From: Acidimicrobiales bacterium
Lineage (GTDB): Bacteria > Actinomycetota > Acidimicrobiia > Acidimicrobiales > Ilumatobacteraceae
Length of the DNA: 9,964 bases
Assembly (NCBI GenBank): GCA_030833305.1
Contig: JAURHL010000063.1
Coordinates: 1-9,964, forward strand
Direction: 5' to 3'
Below are positions 1 through 6,830 of this stretch, piece after piece (the stretch's first letter is position 1; the number at the start of each line of letters is the position of its first letter). The position numbers and the translations under genes were made by a program. The notes beneath the pieces were generated by a model, which was given only the letters and a program-made list of their open reading frames with translations, ran no database searches and was not told the DNA's origin.

Positions 1-652
1 GTCCGTGGGCGCCATCGCGGTGGCCGAGACCGACCCCAACGTCGTCTACGTGGGCATGGGCGAGCACGCTCCGCGAGGCGTGATGACGTCGCACGAACGG
101 ATGAACGTGTGTGCTCGTCTGCGGAGGCGCTCCCATGACGACCTCCAAGTCGTCGACGAGTCTTTGCATCGGCTTGCTGAGTCGACGGTACGCCGCGATC
201 TGGTTGTTCCACATCGTGTCGCCCGCTCCGACCGCGGCGATCTCGCAATAGAACAGCGACGCCTTGGGCGGTTGCTCGATGAACGGCACGTCGGTGTGCC
301 AGACGGCGGTGACGTGGGGGTTGAAACCCGGAGTGTGGGAATCGATCACGAGGATCTCGGGGAACCCTTCGTCGCGCAGGGTGGGAATGTTGCGATTGTC
401 CGAGGCCGTCTCGGTGGTGGCCGCCACGTGCGAACCGAAACAACGAGCCAATCGTGACTGGTCCGACGGCGAGAAGTGGGCACCGGGGAAGAACAACACC
501 AGTCGCTCGTCCCACCACGGCAGCAAGGAATCGGCCAACTCGCGCAAATCGTCGTCCGTGTAATCGGAGACCCGCAACCCTCGGACCACCGCCCCCAATG
601 CACCATCCAGTCGCTCGACCGAGACCCGTGCGGACACCTTCACTTCGGACAT
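1..652 (-). CDS. TauD/TfdA-family Fe(II)/2-oxoglutarate dioxygenase, truncated
   Basis: The minus frame from ATG 652 stays open to the window edge (217 codons) and opens MSEVKVSARVSVERLDGALG. Family members are Fe(II)- and 2-oxoglutarate-dependent hydroxylases, such as those that release sulfite from taurine or cleave aryloxyacetates; the substrate here is unknown. The signature WHTD at residues 118-121 supplies the first metal pair, His119 and Asp121. It is preceded by NPHVTAVW and followed by VPFIEQPPKASLFY, both typical. THVHPFVR at 181-188 corresponds to the region before the usual HPETG segment. After about residue 190 (near position 83) the family sequence stops and the frame runs antisense to a different gene. 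The distal iron-binding His and the 2-oxoglutarate-binding Arg are therefore missing, against a usual length near 280 residues. If the junction is real, the product is probably inactive. Its start is leaderless (TATGTT, 6 nt, ATG). It is divergent from the alcohol dehydrogenase operon. Confidence 0.82.
   Translation of the reverse strand, partial: MSEVKVSARVSVERLDGALGAVVRGLRVSDYTDDDLRELADSLLPWWDERLVLFFPGAHFSPSDQSRLARCFGSHVAATTETASDNRNIPTLRDEGFPEILVIDSHTPGFNPHVTAVWHTDVPFIEQPPKASLFYCEIAAVGAGDTMWNNQIAAYRRLSKPMQRLVDDLEVVMGAPPQTSTHVHPFVRRHHASRSVLAHAHVDDVGVGLGHRDGAHG
2..94 (+). pseudogene. Fragment of a VPS10/BNR-type beta-propeller protein
   Basis: Plus-strand codons from position 2 read as a short stretch containing GAIAVAETDPNVVYVGMGEH followed by APRGVMTSH. 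This resembles the start of a blade in the VPS10/sortilin-like or BNR-repeat glycosidase-like proteins, where the pattern GAIAVAPSDPNVVYVGTGE and then SHGDGVYKS is common. The resemblance stops after the SH pair at 89-94. The following codons match nothing of that family, and from there the minus strand reads as a dioxygenase instead. The piece is therefore either a remnant left by a rearrangement or a foreign end attached during assembly. The family call rests on about 30 residues recalled from memory. Confidence 0.5.
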
Positions 653-654
653 TT

Positions 655-683
655 CGCCAACATACCCCCTGCCACGATTGGCG
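655..683. promoter_or_regulatory. Spaced inverted repeat over the dioxygenase promoter
   Basis: CGCCAA at 655-660 and TTGGCG at 678-683 are perfect inverted repeats, 17 bases apart. They flank the -10 region of the minus-strand gene. The arms are only 6 bp, so chance is a real possibility; this is a weak candidate regulator site. Confidence 0.22.
659..664 (-). promoter_or_regulatory. Leaderless -10 box of the dioxygenase gene
   Basis: Read on the minus strand this is TATGTT, followed by six bases (GGCGAA) and then the ATG at 652. It fits the actinobacterial TANNNT -10 element, with transcription starting at or next to the A of the start codon. No Shine-Dalgarno sequence is present, which agrees with a leaderless message. 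No convincing -35 hexamer is visible. Confidence 0.6.
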
Positions 684-693
684 TCCGACGGAT

Positions 694-710
694 TCTGACT
701 GGCCGTCAGA
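694..710. promoter_or_regulatory. Palindromic operator candidate upstream of the alcohol dehydrogenase operon
   Basis: TCTGAC, five bases (TGGCC), GTCAGA: a perfect 6-bp inverted repeat of 17 bp total in the divergent gap between the dioxygenase and alcohol dehydrogenase genes. Size and symmetry suit a TetR-family dimer. It sits just upstream of the TAGAGT box at 729-734, covering where a -35 element would lie, so binding would be expected to block the operon promoter. The operon ends with a TetR gene, making autoregulation the simplest reading. I saw no second copy elsewhere in the window. Confidence 0.42.
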
Positions 711-728
711 TTTTCGGGGCTCCTGCAC

Positions 729-763
729 TAGAGTCGCGGTGTTCGCGGGACGGCAAAAGGGGG
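729..763 (+). promoter_or_regulatory. Promoter -10 candidate and ribosome binding site of the five-gene operon
   Basis: TAGAGT at 729-734 fits TANNNT. A start about 7 nt downstream would give a leader of roughly 27 nt. A purine-rich AAAAGGGGG ending at 763, four bases before the ATG at 768, serves as ribosome binding site. Unlike most other units here, this operon looks leadered. No clear -35 hexamer is seen. Confidence 0.4.
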
Positions 764-767
764 CCCC

Positions 768-1871
768 ATGAAGGGAATCGTGTACGACGGAAAGACCACT
801 TCGCTGGTCGACGGGCTGACCCTGCGCGAACCGGGGCCACGCGAGGTCATCGTGCAGATCGCCGCCGCCGGTCTGTGCCACAGCGACATCTCCTACATGA
901 ACGGTCTCTACCCCGTTCCCTCCCCCGGTGTGTGCGGTCACGAGGCCGCCGGAGTCGTCGCCCAGGTGGGCAACGCCGTCACCCACGTGCAACCGGGCGA
1001 CCACGTGATCGTGGCCACTCTGGCCGCCTGCGGCTTCTGCGAGTTCTGCATGGACGGCCGACCCACGCTGTGCCGGTCCACGCTGGCCAACTGGAGCCAG
1101 CCGTTCACCCTCGACGGCGCGCCCATCTACAACTTCGCCGCCACCAGTGCGTTCGCCGAGCGAACCGTGGTGCGCGACGTGCAGTGCGTGAAGATCCCCA
1201 AGGACGTGCCTCTCACGTCGGCGGCCCTCGTCGGTTGCGGCGTGGTCACCGGCATGGGTGCGGTGTTCAATCGCGCCAACGTGAAGCGCGGCCAGTCGGC
1301 GCTCGTGTTCGGTGTCGGGGGTGTGGGCCTGAACGTCATCCAGGCCCTGAAAGTGCAAGGTGCCACCACCATCATCGCGGTGGACACGGTGCTGGAGAAG
1401 GAATCGTTGGCCAAGCAGTTCGGCGCCACGCACTTCCTCGACGGACGCCGCGAGGATCTGGTGACCGCGGTCGGCGAGATCATGCCGTACAAGGACGACA
1501 TGCCTCGCGGACCTTTCAACGCCGGCGGAGTGAACTGGGCCTTCGACTGCGTCGCGCATCCGGCCGTCACCTACAACGCGCTCGAATGTCTCGATTGGGG
1601 TGGCACCGTCGTCGTCATCGGCGTCGCCGGACAGACCGCCGAATTCAAGGGCTTGTACGGGCGCCTGACCCAGGTCGATCGTGGCATCATCGGCTGTCGT
1701 TACGGGAGCATCAGCCCCCAGCGCGACATCCCGTACATCATCGATTTGTACCGCCGCGGCGATGTGCTGCTCGACGAATTGGTGAGCGCCACGTTCCCCG
1801 TCGGCAACTGGGAGGACGCCGTGCACGGACTCGAGAGCGGAACGGTCGCCCGCGCCGTCATCACGTTCTGA
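768..1871 (+). CDS. Zinc-dependent alcohol dehydrogenase (MDR superfamily, AdhD-like)
   Basis: A 367-residue medium-chain dehydrogenase that should oxidise a primary or secondary alcohol with NAD+ in the cytosol. Catalytic zinc ligands are Cys37 (in GLCHSD), His58 with Glu59 (GHE), and Cys157 (GCG). The structural zinc lobe has Cys88, Cys91, Cys94 and Cys102. The Rossmann fold shows GVGGVG at 182-187, and Asp206 at the end of the next strand favours NAD over NADP. The VGCGVVTGMGAV segment and overall layout recall mycobacterial AdhD and other class III-like enzymes, a group that includes members using tightly bound cofactor or mycofactocin; whether that applies here cannot be read from the sequence. 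It is the first gene of the operon, followed after 16 nt by the acyl-CoA synthetase gene. The start is supported by a purine-rich ribosome site and a normal family N-terminus (MKGIVYDG). Substrate unknown. Confidence 0.93.
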   Translation: MKGIVYDGKTTSLVDGLTLREPGPREVIVQIAAAGLCHSDISYMNGLYPVPSPGVCGHEAAGVVAQVGNAVTHVQPGDHVIVATLAACGFCEFCMDGRPTLCRSTLANWSQPFTLDGAPIYNFAATSAFAERTVVRDVQCVKIPKDVPLTSAALVGCGVVTGMGAVFNRANVKRGQSALVFGVGGVGLNVIQALKVQGATTIIAVDTVLEKESLAKQFGATHFLDGRREDLVTAVGEIMPYKDDMPRGPFNAGGVNWAFDCVAHPAVTYNALECLDWGGTVVVIGVAGQTAEFKGLYGRLTQVDRGIIGCRYGSISPQRDIPYIIDLYRRGDVLLDELVSATFPVGNWEDAVHGLESGTVARAVITF

Positions 1872-1887
1872 AGCGAGGACCTCGAAC

Positions 1888-3450
1888 ATGGCCCGTGATC
1901 TCTCCGCGAACATCGACACCACCGACAAGACCCTGTGGCAGTTGATCTCCGAGCGCGCCGTCACCACTCCCGACAAGCGCATGGCGTTCGACGAGCGCGG
2001 ACGTTCCATGACCTACGGCGAGTACAAGAACCGCTGCGAGCGGGTCGCCGCGGGACTGTCACAGATCGGTGTCGGCGAGGGCACCAACGTGTCCTGGATC
2101 CTTCCGTCGCGTTTCGAGTCACTGATTCTCACCGGGGCACTCTCGCGACTCGGGGCCATCCAGAATCCGATCCTTCCCATCTACCGCCATCGTGAGATCT
2201 CCTTCATCACGGCGCAATCGGACTGCAAGGTCTTGATCGTCCCGGGCGTGTTCCGCGGCTTCGACTTCCCGCCCATGGCCCGTGAGGTAGTGGAGGCGAA
2301 CGGTCGCGAGGTGCGCATCATCGTCGCCGACCCCGACCTTCCCGAGGCCGACCCCGATGCGGTGGGCCTGCCCCCGTATCGCGCCGATCTGAACGGTCTG
2401 CGTTGGTTGTTCTACTCCTCGGGCACGACCGCGGACCCCAAGGGTGCCAAGCACAGCGACGCCAGCATGGGCGCGGCGAATCTCGGAATGCAGTGGAGCA
2501 TGCAGGTCGGCCCCGACGACAAGGCCGCCGTGGTCTTCCCCATCACGCACGTGGGCGGGCTCATCTGGCTGTTCAACGCCATGGAGACCGGCGTCGAGCT
2601 GTTGATGGTCGAGACCTTCGATCCGGCGAACACGCCCCGTTGGCTCGGCGAGAACGGTTGCACGTGTGCCGGCGCCGGCACCGTCTTCTGGTTGACGTAC
2701 CTCAACGCCCAACGGCAGCTGCCCGCGGGTGAGAAGTTGTTGCCGAACGTGCGCATCTTCAACGGTGGTGGCTCTCCGAAGCCCCGTACGCTGAACGCCG
2801 AGATGATGGACGCGTTCGGCGCACCGCTCATCGGAGGATGGGGGCTGACCGAATCCCCCATCAACACGATGGTCCACGTCGACGACCCCGACGACAAGAA
2901 GGCCAACACCGACGGTCGCGCCTGTCCCGGCGTGACCATCCGCACCGTCATGGACGGAGTGGTCTGTGCGCCCGGCGTCGAAGGAGAGTTGCGCGTGAAA
3001 GGCGGCCAGGTGTGCATGGGATACCTGGACTCCGCCCTCGATGCCGAAGCCTTCGACGAGGACGGTTGGTTCCGTACCGGCGATCTCGGCGTGATCGACA
3101 CCGAGGGATACATCAGCATCACCGGACGCCTGAAGGACATCATCATCCGCAAGGGCGAGAACATCTCGGCCAAGGAGATCGAGGACTTGTTGTTCGCTCA
3201 TCCGTCGGTGGCCGATGCCGCCGTCATCGGTTTGCCCGACGCGGCCAGTGGCGAGCGGGCCTGCGCCGTCGTGGTCCTGAAGGCCGATGCGACATTGTCG
3301 TTCGACGAAATGGTCGCGTATCTGAAAGGCGCGCAGTTGTCGGTGCACAAGGTCCCCGAGCAACTGGAGATCGTCGACGCGTTGCCCCGCAATCCCAGCG
3401 GGAAAGTTCTGAAGAAGGATCTACGAGCCACGTACGGAGGAGCATCATGA
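1888..3450 (+). CDS. AMP-forming acyl-CoA synthetase (FadD-like)
   Basis: A 520-residue ANL-superfamily ligase that activates a carboxylic acid to an acyl-adenylate and then to acyl-CoA. The ATP-binding loop is YSSGTTADPKGA at 176-187, with Ala in place of the more usual Gly before DPKG. The adenylate-binding motif GWGLTES follows at 317-323, then TGD at 397-399 and the hinge GRLKD at 413-417 with IIRKGEN after it. The C-terminal catalytic lysine is Lys506 in PRNPSGKVLKK. Length and all core motifs are normal, so it should be active. The PIYRHREISFI segment near residues 97-107 recalls the cyclohexanecarboxylate-CoA ligase and steroid-linked FadD branch, but acid preference cannot be assigned. 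GAGG at 1875-1878 precedes the ATG. The stop overlaps the next start as ATGA (3447-3450), which implies translational coupling. Confidence 0.93.
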   Translation: MARDLSANIDTTDKTLWQLISERAVTTPDKRMAFDERGRSMTYGEYKNRCERVAAGLSQIGVGEGTNVSWILPSRFESLILTGALSRLGAIQNPILPIYRHREISFITAQSDCKVLIVPGVFRGFDFPPMAREVVEANGREVRIIVADPDLPEADPDAVGLPPYRADLNGLRWLFYSSGTTADPKGAKHSDASMGAANLGMQWSMQVGPDDKAAVVFPITHVGGLIWLFNAMETGVELLMVETFDPANTPRWLGENGCTCAGAGTVFWLTYLNAQRQLPAGEKLLPNVRIFNGGGSPKPRTLNAEMMDAFGAPLIGGWGLTESPINTMVHVDDPDDKKANTDGRACPGVTIRTVMDGVVCAPGVEGELRVKGGQVCMGYLDSALDAEAFDEDGWFRTGDLGVIDTEGYISITGRLKDIIIRKGENISAKEIEDLLFAHPSVADAAVIGLPDAASGERACAVVVLKADATLSFDEMVAYLKGAQLSVHKVPEQLEIVDALPRNPSGKVLKKDLRATYGGAS

Positions 3451-4313
3451 GCACCACGAAGAAAACCGCCGCCAAGACTTCCACCACGAAGAAGTCCGCC
3501 GCCAAGAAGCCCGTCCTCAAGCCGGCTCCGATCTACAAGCGTCTGAAGGGCAAGCGGGTGTTCATCACCGGTGCCGGTTCGGGCATCGGTCGGGCCACCG
3601 CTCTGCGCTTCGCCGCCGAGGGCGCCCACCTGGCCATCGCCGACCTTCGCGGCGCCAAGGAGGTGGCCGCCGAGATCGCCGCGTCCGCCGCGACCAAGGG
3701 CGGCGCCACCGTCGTCGCCTACGACCTCGACGTCACCGACGCGACCGCCGTGCAAAAGACCGTCGACAAGGCGGCCAAGGCACTTGGTGGTCTCGACGTC
3801 GTGTGCAACATCGCCGGTATCGGTCACTTCGCCAACAGTCACGAGGAGACGCCCGAGTGGTTCGACCGCATCGTGTCGGTCAATCTCAACGGCACCTTCT
3901 ACGTCTCGCGCTACGCGTTGCCCCACCTGTTGAAGTCGCACGCGGCCACCGGTGTCGACGGTGTCATCGTGAACACCGCGTCCACCTCGGGTCTCATGGG
4001 TGCACCGTGGAGCGCCGCCTACTGTGCGAGCAAGGGTGGAGTCGTGAACCTCACGCGCGCCCTGGCGTACGAATACCGCGGAAAGGGCGTTCGGGTGAAC
4101 GCCATCGCTCCCGGTGGCACCAACACCAACATCGTCACGTCGTTCATGAACCTGCCCGCCGATGCCGACTACAAGCTCATGGGCAAGATCATGACCCCCA
4201 TGGAGCAGGCCGAGCCCGACGAGATGGCCAACCTCTTCGCGTACATCGCCTCCGACGAGGGCCGCTACATGACCGGATCCATCGTCGTTCTCGACGGTGG
4301 CATCACCTGCTGA
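3447..4313 (+). CDS. Short-chain dehydrogenase/reductase with basic Lys/Ala N-terminal tail
   Basis: A 288-residue classical SDR. After an unusual tail (residues 1 to about 28, rich in Lys, Ala and Thr) comes the cofactor loop TGAGSGIG at 41-48. Asp67 in IADLR suggests NAD preference. NIAG at 121-124 stands where NNAG is usual, and the catalytic set is Asn146, Ser179, Tyr192 and Lys196. It probably oxidises a secondary alcohol, such as a hydroxyacyl-CoA or hydroxysteroid intermediate; the exact step is inference from context. The start is well fixed: GGAGG at 3436-3440 lies six bases before the ATG, the ATG overlaps the upstream stop, and I see no Met start between the tail and the first Rossmann strand. 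The tail is therefore probably translated. It contains two 10-residue near-repeats, STTKKTAAKT and STTKKSAAKK. Cytosolic. Confidence 0.92.
   Translation: MSTTKKTAAKTSTTKKSAAKKPVLKPAPIYKRLKGKRVFITGAGSGIGRATALRFAAEGAHLAIADLRGAKEVAAEIAASAATKGGATVVAYDLDVTDATAVQKTVDKAAKALGGLDVVCNIAGIGHFANSHEETPEWFDRIVSVNLNGTFYVSRYALPHLLKSHAATGVDGVIVNTASTSGLMGAPWSAAYCASKGGVVNLTRALAYEYRGKGVRVNAIAPGGTNTNIVTSFMNLPADADYKLMGKIMTPMEQAEPDEMANLFAYIASDEGRYMTGSIVVLDGGITC
3450..3509 (+). repeat. Two tandem 30-bp imperfect repeats encoding the basic tail
   Basis: Bases 3450-3479 and 3480-3509 match at 24 of 30 positions and encode STTKKTAAKT and STTKKSAAKK. Most differences fall at codon ends or exchange Thr, Ser and Lys. This looks like an in-frame duplication that lengthened a Lys/Ala segment like the tails of actinobacterial histone-like proteins. 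Confidence 0.75.
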
Positions 4314-4338
4314 CATCTCGACGAGAGGAATCAAGACC

Positions 4339-5238
4339 ATGGGAATCTGCGACGGACGAGTCGTCATCATCACCGGTGCCGGCCGAGGCCTCGGCCGAGC
4401 CCACGCCTTGGCGTTCGCCGCCGAGGGAGCCAAGGTCGTCGTCAACGACGTCGGAGCCAGCCTCACCGGCGAGGGCCACGACGAGGGACCGGCGGCCGAG
4501 GTGGTGGCCGAGATCCGTGCCGCGGGGGGCGAGGCCATCGTCAACGGCGACGACGTCAGCGACTGGGACGGTGCCGGACGGATGATTCGTCAGGCCATCG
4601 ACACCTTCGGTGGTCTCGACACCCTGGTGTGCAACGCCGGGATCGTGCGCGACCGCATGATCGTCAACATGTCGGTCGACGAATGGGACGCCGTCATGAG
4701 GGTGCACCTGCGCGGAATGTTCTGTCCCGTGCGCCACGCCATCGATCACTGGCGCGCCATGAGCAAGGCCGGCACGCCGGTGGACGCCCGCGTGGTCACC
4801 ACCTCGTCGGGTGCCGGCTTGTTCGGCAGCGTCTCGCAAGCGAACTACTCCGCGGCCAAGGCGGGCATCGCCACGTTCACCATCGTCGGTGCAGCCGAAC
4901 TCGGTCGCTACAACATCAAGTTGAACGGCATCGCTCCGTCGGCGCGCAGTCGCATGACCGAGGAAGCCTTCGCCGAGATGATGAAGAAGCCCGAGTCGGG
5001 GTTCGACGCCATGGACCCGGCCAACGTCAGCCCGCTCGTGGTGTGGCTCGGTTCGTCACAGTGCGAGATCTCCGGACGAATGTTCGAGATCGCCGGTGGT
5101 CAGATCTCGGTGGCCGACGGCTGGCAGCACGGCCACGTCTTCGACAAGGGGGCCCGACTGGAACCCCACGAAGTGGGTTCGATCGTCGCCGATCTGGTGC
5201 GCGAGGCCCCCGTCCCCGCGCTGGTCTACGGAGCCTGA
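4339..5238 (+). CDS. SDR resembling the (3R)-hydroxyacyl-CoA dehydrogenase of MFE-2/Hsd4A
   Basis: A 299-residue SDR. It begins MGICDGRVVIITGAG with the loop TGAGRGLG at 12-19, CNAG at 98-101, and catalytic Ser157, Tyr170 and Lys174. The stretch VVNDVGASLTGEGHDEGPA near residues 33-52 has the long insert after the second strand that marks the dehydrogenase domain of peroxisomal multifunctional enzyme type 2 (HSD17B4) and actinobacterial Hsd4A. Those enzymes oxidise (3R)-hydroxyacyl-CoA or side-chain hydroxysteroid-CoA. The hydratase domain found fused in some relatives is absent. The frame is open upstream to about 4297, but ATG 4339 is chosen because AGAGGAA at 4324-4330 precedes it and the protein starts where family members do. 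It lies 25 nt after the previous gene and one base before the TetR start. The hydroxyacyl-CoA role is inference. Confidence 0.9.
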   Translation: MGICDGRVVIITGAGRGLGRAHALAFAAEGAKVVVNDVGASLTGEGHDEGPAAEVVAEIRAAGGEAIVNGDDVSDWDGAGRMIRQAIDTFGGLDTLVCNAGIVRDRMIVNMSVDEWDAVMRVHLRGMFCPVRHAIDHWRAMSKAGTPVDARVVTTSSGAGLFGSVSQANYSAAKAGIATFTIVGAAELGRYNIKLNGIAPSARSRMTEEAFAEMMKKPESGFDAMDPANVSPLVVWLGSSQCEISGRMFEIAGGQISVADGWQHGHVFDKGARLEPHEVGSIVADLVREAPVPALVYGA

Positions 5239-5239
5239 G

Positions 5240-5875
5240 ATGAGCGACGACATCCACGCCGCCGACGGGCGCATCATCGGAGCGCGCGCCCAGGCCACGC
5301 GGCGCAAGTTGCTCGACGCCACCGCGAAGTTGCTCACCGAGCAAGGCATTCTCGATCTGCGGGTGGTCGACATCTCACGCGAGATCGGCACGTCACCGGC
5401 CACCTTCTACCACTACTTCAACGACGTCGATGAGGCCATCCTGGAGTTGGCCAGCGAGGCGACCGAGGACGAGAAGCCCTTGGTCGACCACCTGAAGCCG
5501 GGCTGGACCGAGGCCGACGGCCTGCGGCGCGCCGGCGAGTTCGTCGATGCCTACATGACCTTCTGGGACACCCACCACGCCGTGTTGCGCGTGCGCAACC
5601 TCAAGGCCGAGGAAGGCGACCGCCACTTCCGAAAGGTGCGCACCGAGGCCAACTTGCTGTTGATGGACTCTCTGCAGGACATGATCCGTGAGGGCGTGGC
5701 GGCCGGTCGCCTACCGAAGTCGCTCGATCCGTTCACGACCGCGGCCGCGGTGGTGGCCATGTGCGAACGATTGCTCGGGTATCAACCCGAGATGGCCAAG
5801 CGTGGATCGAGCAAGTCGACCATTCGCGACACGTTGGCGACGCTCATTTTCGGCATCATCACCGGCCACGTCTGA
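5240..5875 (+). CDS. TetR-family transcriptional regulator
   Basis: A 211-residue regulator. The N-terminal DNA-binding domain spans roughly residues 14-65: a first helix at TRRKLLDATAKLLTEQG, then the helix-turn-helix VVDISREIGTSPATFYHYF at 42-60, with the usual TxxTFYxYF recognition-helix pattern. The remaining 145 residues form the all-helical ligand and dimer domain, which is too divergent to name a ligand. The frame is open upstream inside the previous gene, but ATG 5240 follows that gene's stop by one base, with GGAG at 5230-5233. It is the last gene of the operon, so it is probably a repressor that controls its own unit, most likely through the palindrome at 694-710. An acyl-CoA or pathway intermediate would be a reasonable inducer; that is inference. 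Confidence 0.93.
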   Translation: MSDDIHAADGRIIGARAQATRRKLLDATAKLLTEQGILDLRVVDISREIGTSPATFYHYFNDVDEAILELASEATEDEKPLVDHLKPGWTEADGLRRAGEFVDAYMTFWDTHHAVLRVRNLKAEEGDRHFRKVRTEANLLLMDSLQDMIREGVAAGRLPKSLDPFTTAAAVVAMCERLLGYQPEMAKRGSSKSTIRDTLATLIFGIITGHV

Positions 5876-5898
5876 CGCCGAACCTCACGACTCGATCG

Positions 5899-6804
5899 TC
5901 ACAACTCCGGAATGAGGGTCGCCAGTTCGCGGAACTCGTTCATCGTCACCGCGGTCGGATTCGCCGACAGCACCTGAACGCACACGTGATCGGCCCCACC
6001 GTCGAGATGCGACTTGATGCGCGCGTGAATGTCGTCGAGCGTTCCCCAGGCCACGATGGCGTCCACCAACTTGTCCGACGGACCGTTGGGAGTCGAGAGG
6101 TCCTCGTCACCCCAGCCGAGTCGCCGGAGGTTGTTCGTGTAGTTGGGCAAACCCATGTAGGTCGACATGAAGCCGCGAGCGATGGCGCGGGCTTCGGTGG
6201 GGTCGGTACTGAACACCACCGCCTGCTCGGGGGCCAACAATGCGTCGGGGCCCATGGCCGCGCGGGCGATCGACGTGTGCTCGACGGGAACGAAATACGG
6301 ATGCGCCCCCAGGGTGCGCTCGGCGGCCAACTTCAACATCTTCGGCCCGAGTGCCGCGAGACAACGGGCCGGGGCCTCGGTGGGTCCGGCCGCGAAGAAG
6401 AGACTGCGGTCCATCGCGTCGAGGTAGGACACCATGTTCGAGTACGGCTTGCCGTACGACGCACCGTGGAACCCCTCGACCGCGGGCTGATGACTGACGC
6501 CGATGCCGAGCAGGAAACGATCGGGGAACGCCTCGGTGAGGGTTTTCTGACCCGCCGCCATGGTCATCGCCGAGCGGGCGTGCAACGACGCGATGCCGGT
6601 GGCCATGATCAATTTCTCGGTGGCCGACAACAAGAGTCCGCACGAGGCGAACGGTTCACGACCGACGGCTTCGGGAACCCACACCGCGCCGAAACCCAAT
6701 TCCTCGATGGCCGCGGCGGCACGTTGCGCCTCTTTCATCGGCTGCATGTCGAGCTGGAAGGTCCACAGACCCAACTTGCCGAGCGAGTTCTTCGTGAGTG
6801 TCAT
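5899..6804 (-). CDS. Luciferase-like, probably F420-dependent oxidoreductase (MSMEG_4141-type)
   Basis: A 301-residue LLM-class TIM-barrel flavin/deazaflavin oxidoreductase. The sequence LGLWTFQLD near 11-19, VWVPEAVGREPFA at 41-53, GIGVSHQPAVEGFHG at 100-114, LAALGPKMLKLAAER at 149-163, GAHPYFVP at 166-173 and LAPEQAVV at 190-197 follow the pattern I know from the actinobacterial F420 family typified by MSMEG_4141. Such enzymes transfer hydride between F420 and an organic substrate; the substrate for this branch is not known. Length is normal and no key segment is missing. It lies 26 nt downstream of nudC on the same strand, but TAGTTT six bases before its ATG suggests its own leaderless promoter. 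It converges on the TetR gene with only 23 nt between the stops and no strong hairpin there. Confidence 0.9.
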   Translation of the reverse strand: MTLTKNSLGKLGLWTFQLDMQPMKEAQRAAAAIEELGFGAVWVPEAVGREPFASCGLLLSATEKLIMATGIASLHARSAMTMAAGQKTLTEAFPDRFLLGIGVSHQPAVEGFHGASYGKPYSNMVSYLDAMDRSLFFAAGPTEAPARCLAALGPKMLKLAAERTLGAHPYFVPVEHTSIARAAMGPDALLAPEQAVVFSTDPTEARAIARGFMSTYMGLPNYTNNLRRLGWGDEDLSTPNGPSDKLVDAIVAWGTLDDIHARIKSHLDGGADHVCVQVLSANPTAVTMNEFRELATLIPEL

Positions 6805-6810
6805 GGGGCG

Positions 6811-6816
6811 AAACTA
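6811..6816 (-). promoter_or_regulatory. Leaderless -10 box of the luciferase-like oxidoreductase gene
   Basis: On the minus strand TAGTTT is followed by six bases (CGCCCC) and the ATG at 6804. No ribosome binding site is recognisable in the gap, which supports initiation on a leaderless message even though nudC lies just upstream. Confidence 0.5.
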
Positions 6817-6830
6817 CTCGCCCACCGAGG

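Noticed and set aside
5..457. Plus-strand open frame from GTG 5 read as one 150-residue protein
   Set aside because: Only its first 30 residues resemble a known family; the remainder is antisense to the dioxygenase reading frame.
476..1945. Plus-strand open frame of 489 codons across the alcohol dehydrogenase gene
   Set aside because: It is out of frame with the well-supported dehydrogenase; its translation is dominated by Arg, Gly and His, with no family resemblance.
3198..4544. Minus-strand open frame of 448 codons opposite the acyl-CoA synthetase end and first SDR
   Set aside because: Antisense of three clearly coding genes, with low-complexity Gly/Val/Asp composition.
5876..5898. Possible bidirectional terminator between the converging TetR and oxidoreductase genes
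   Set aside because: Only a 4-bp stem (ACGA/TCGT) can be drawn, with no T-run; too weak to call.
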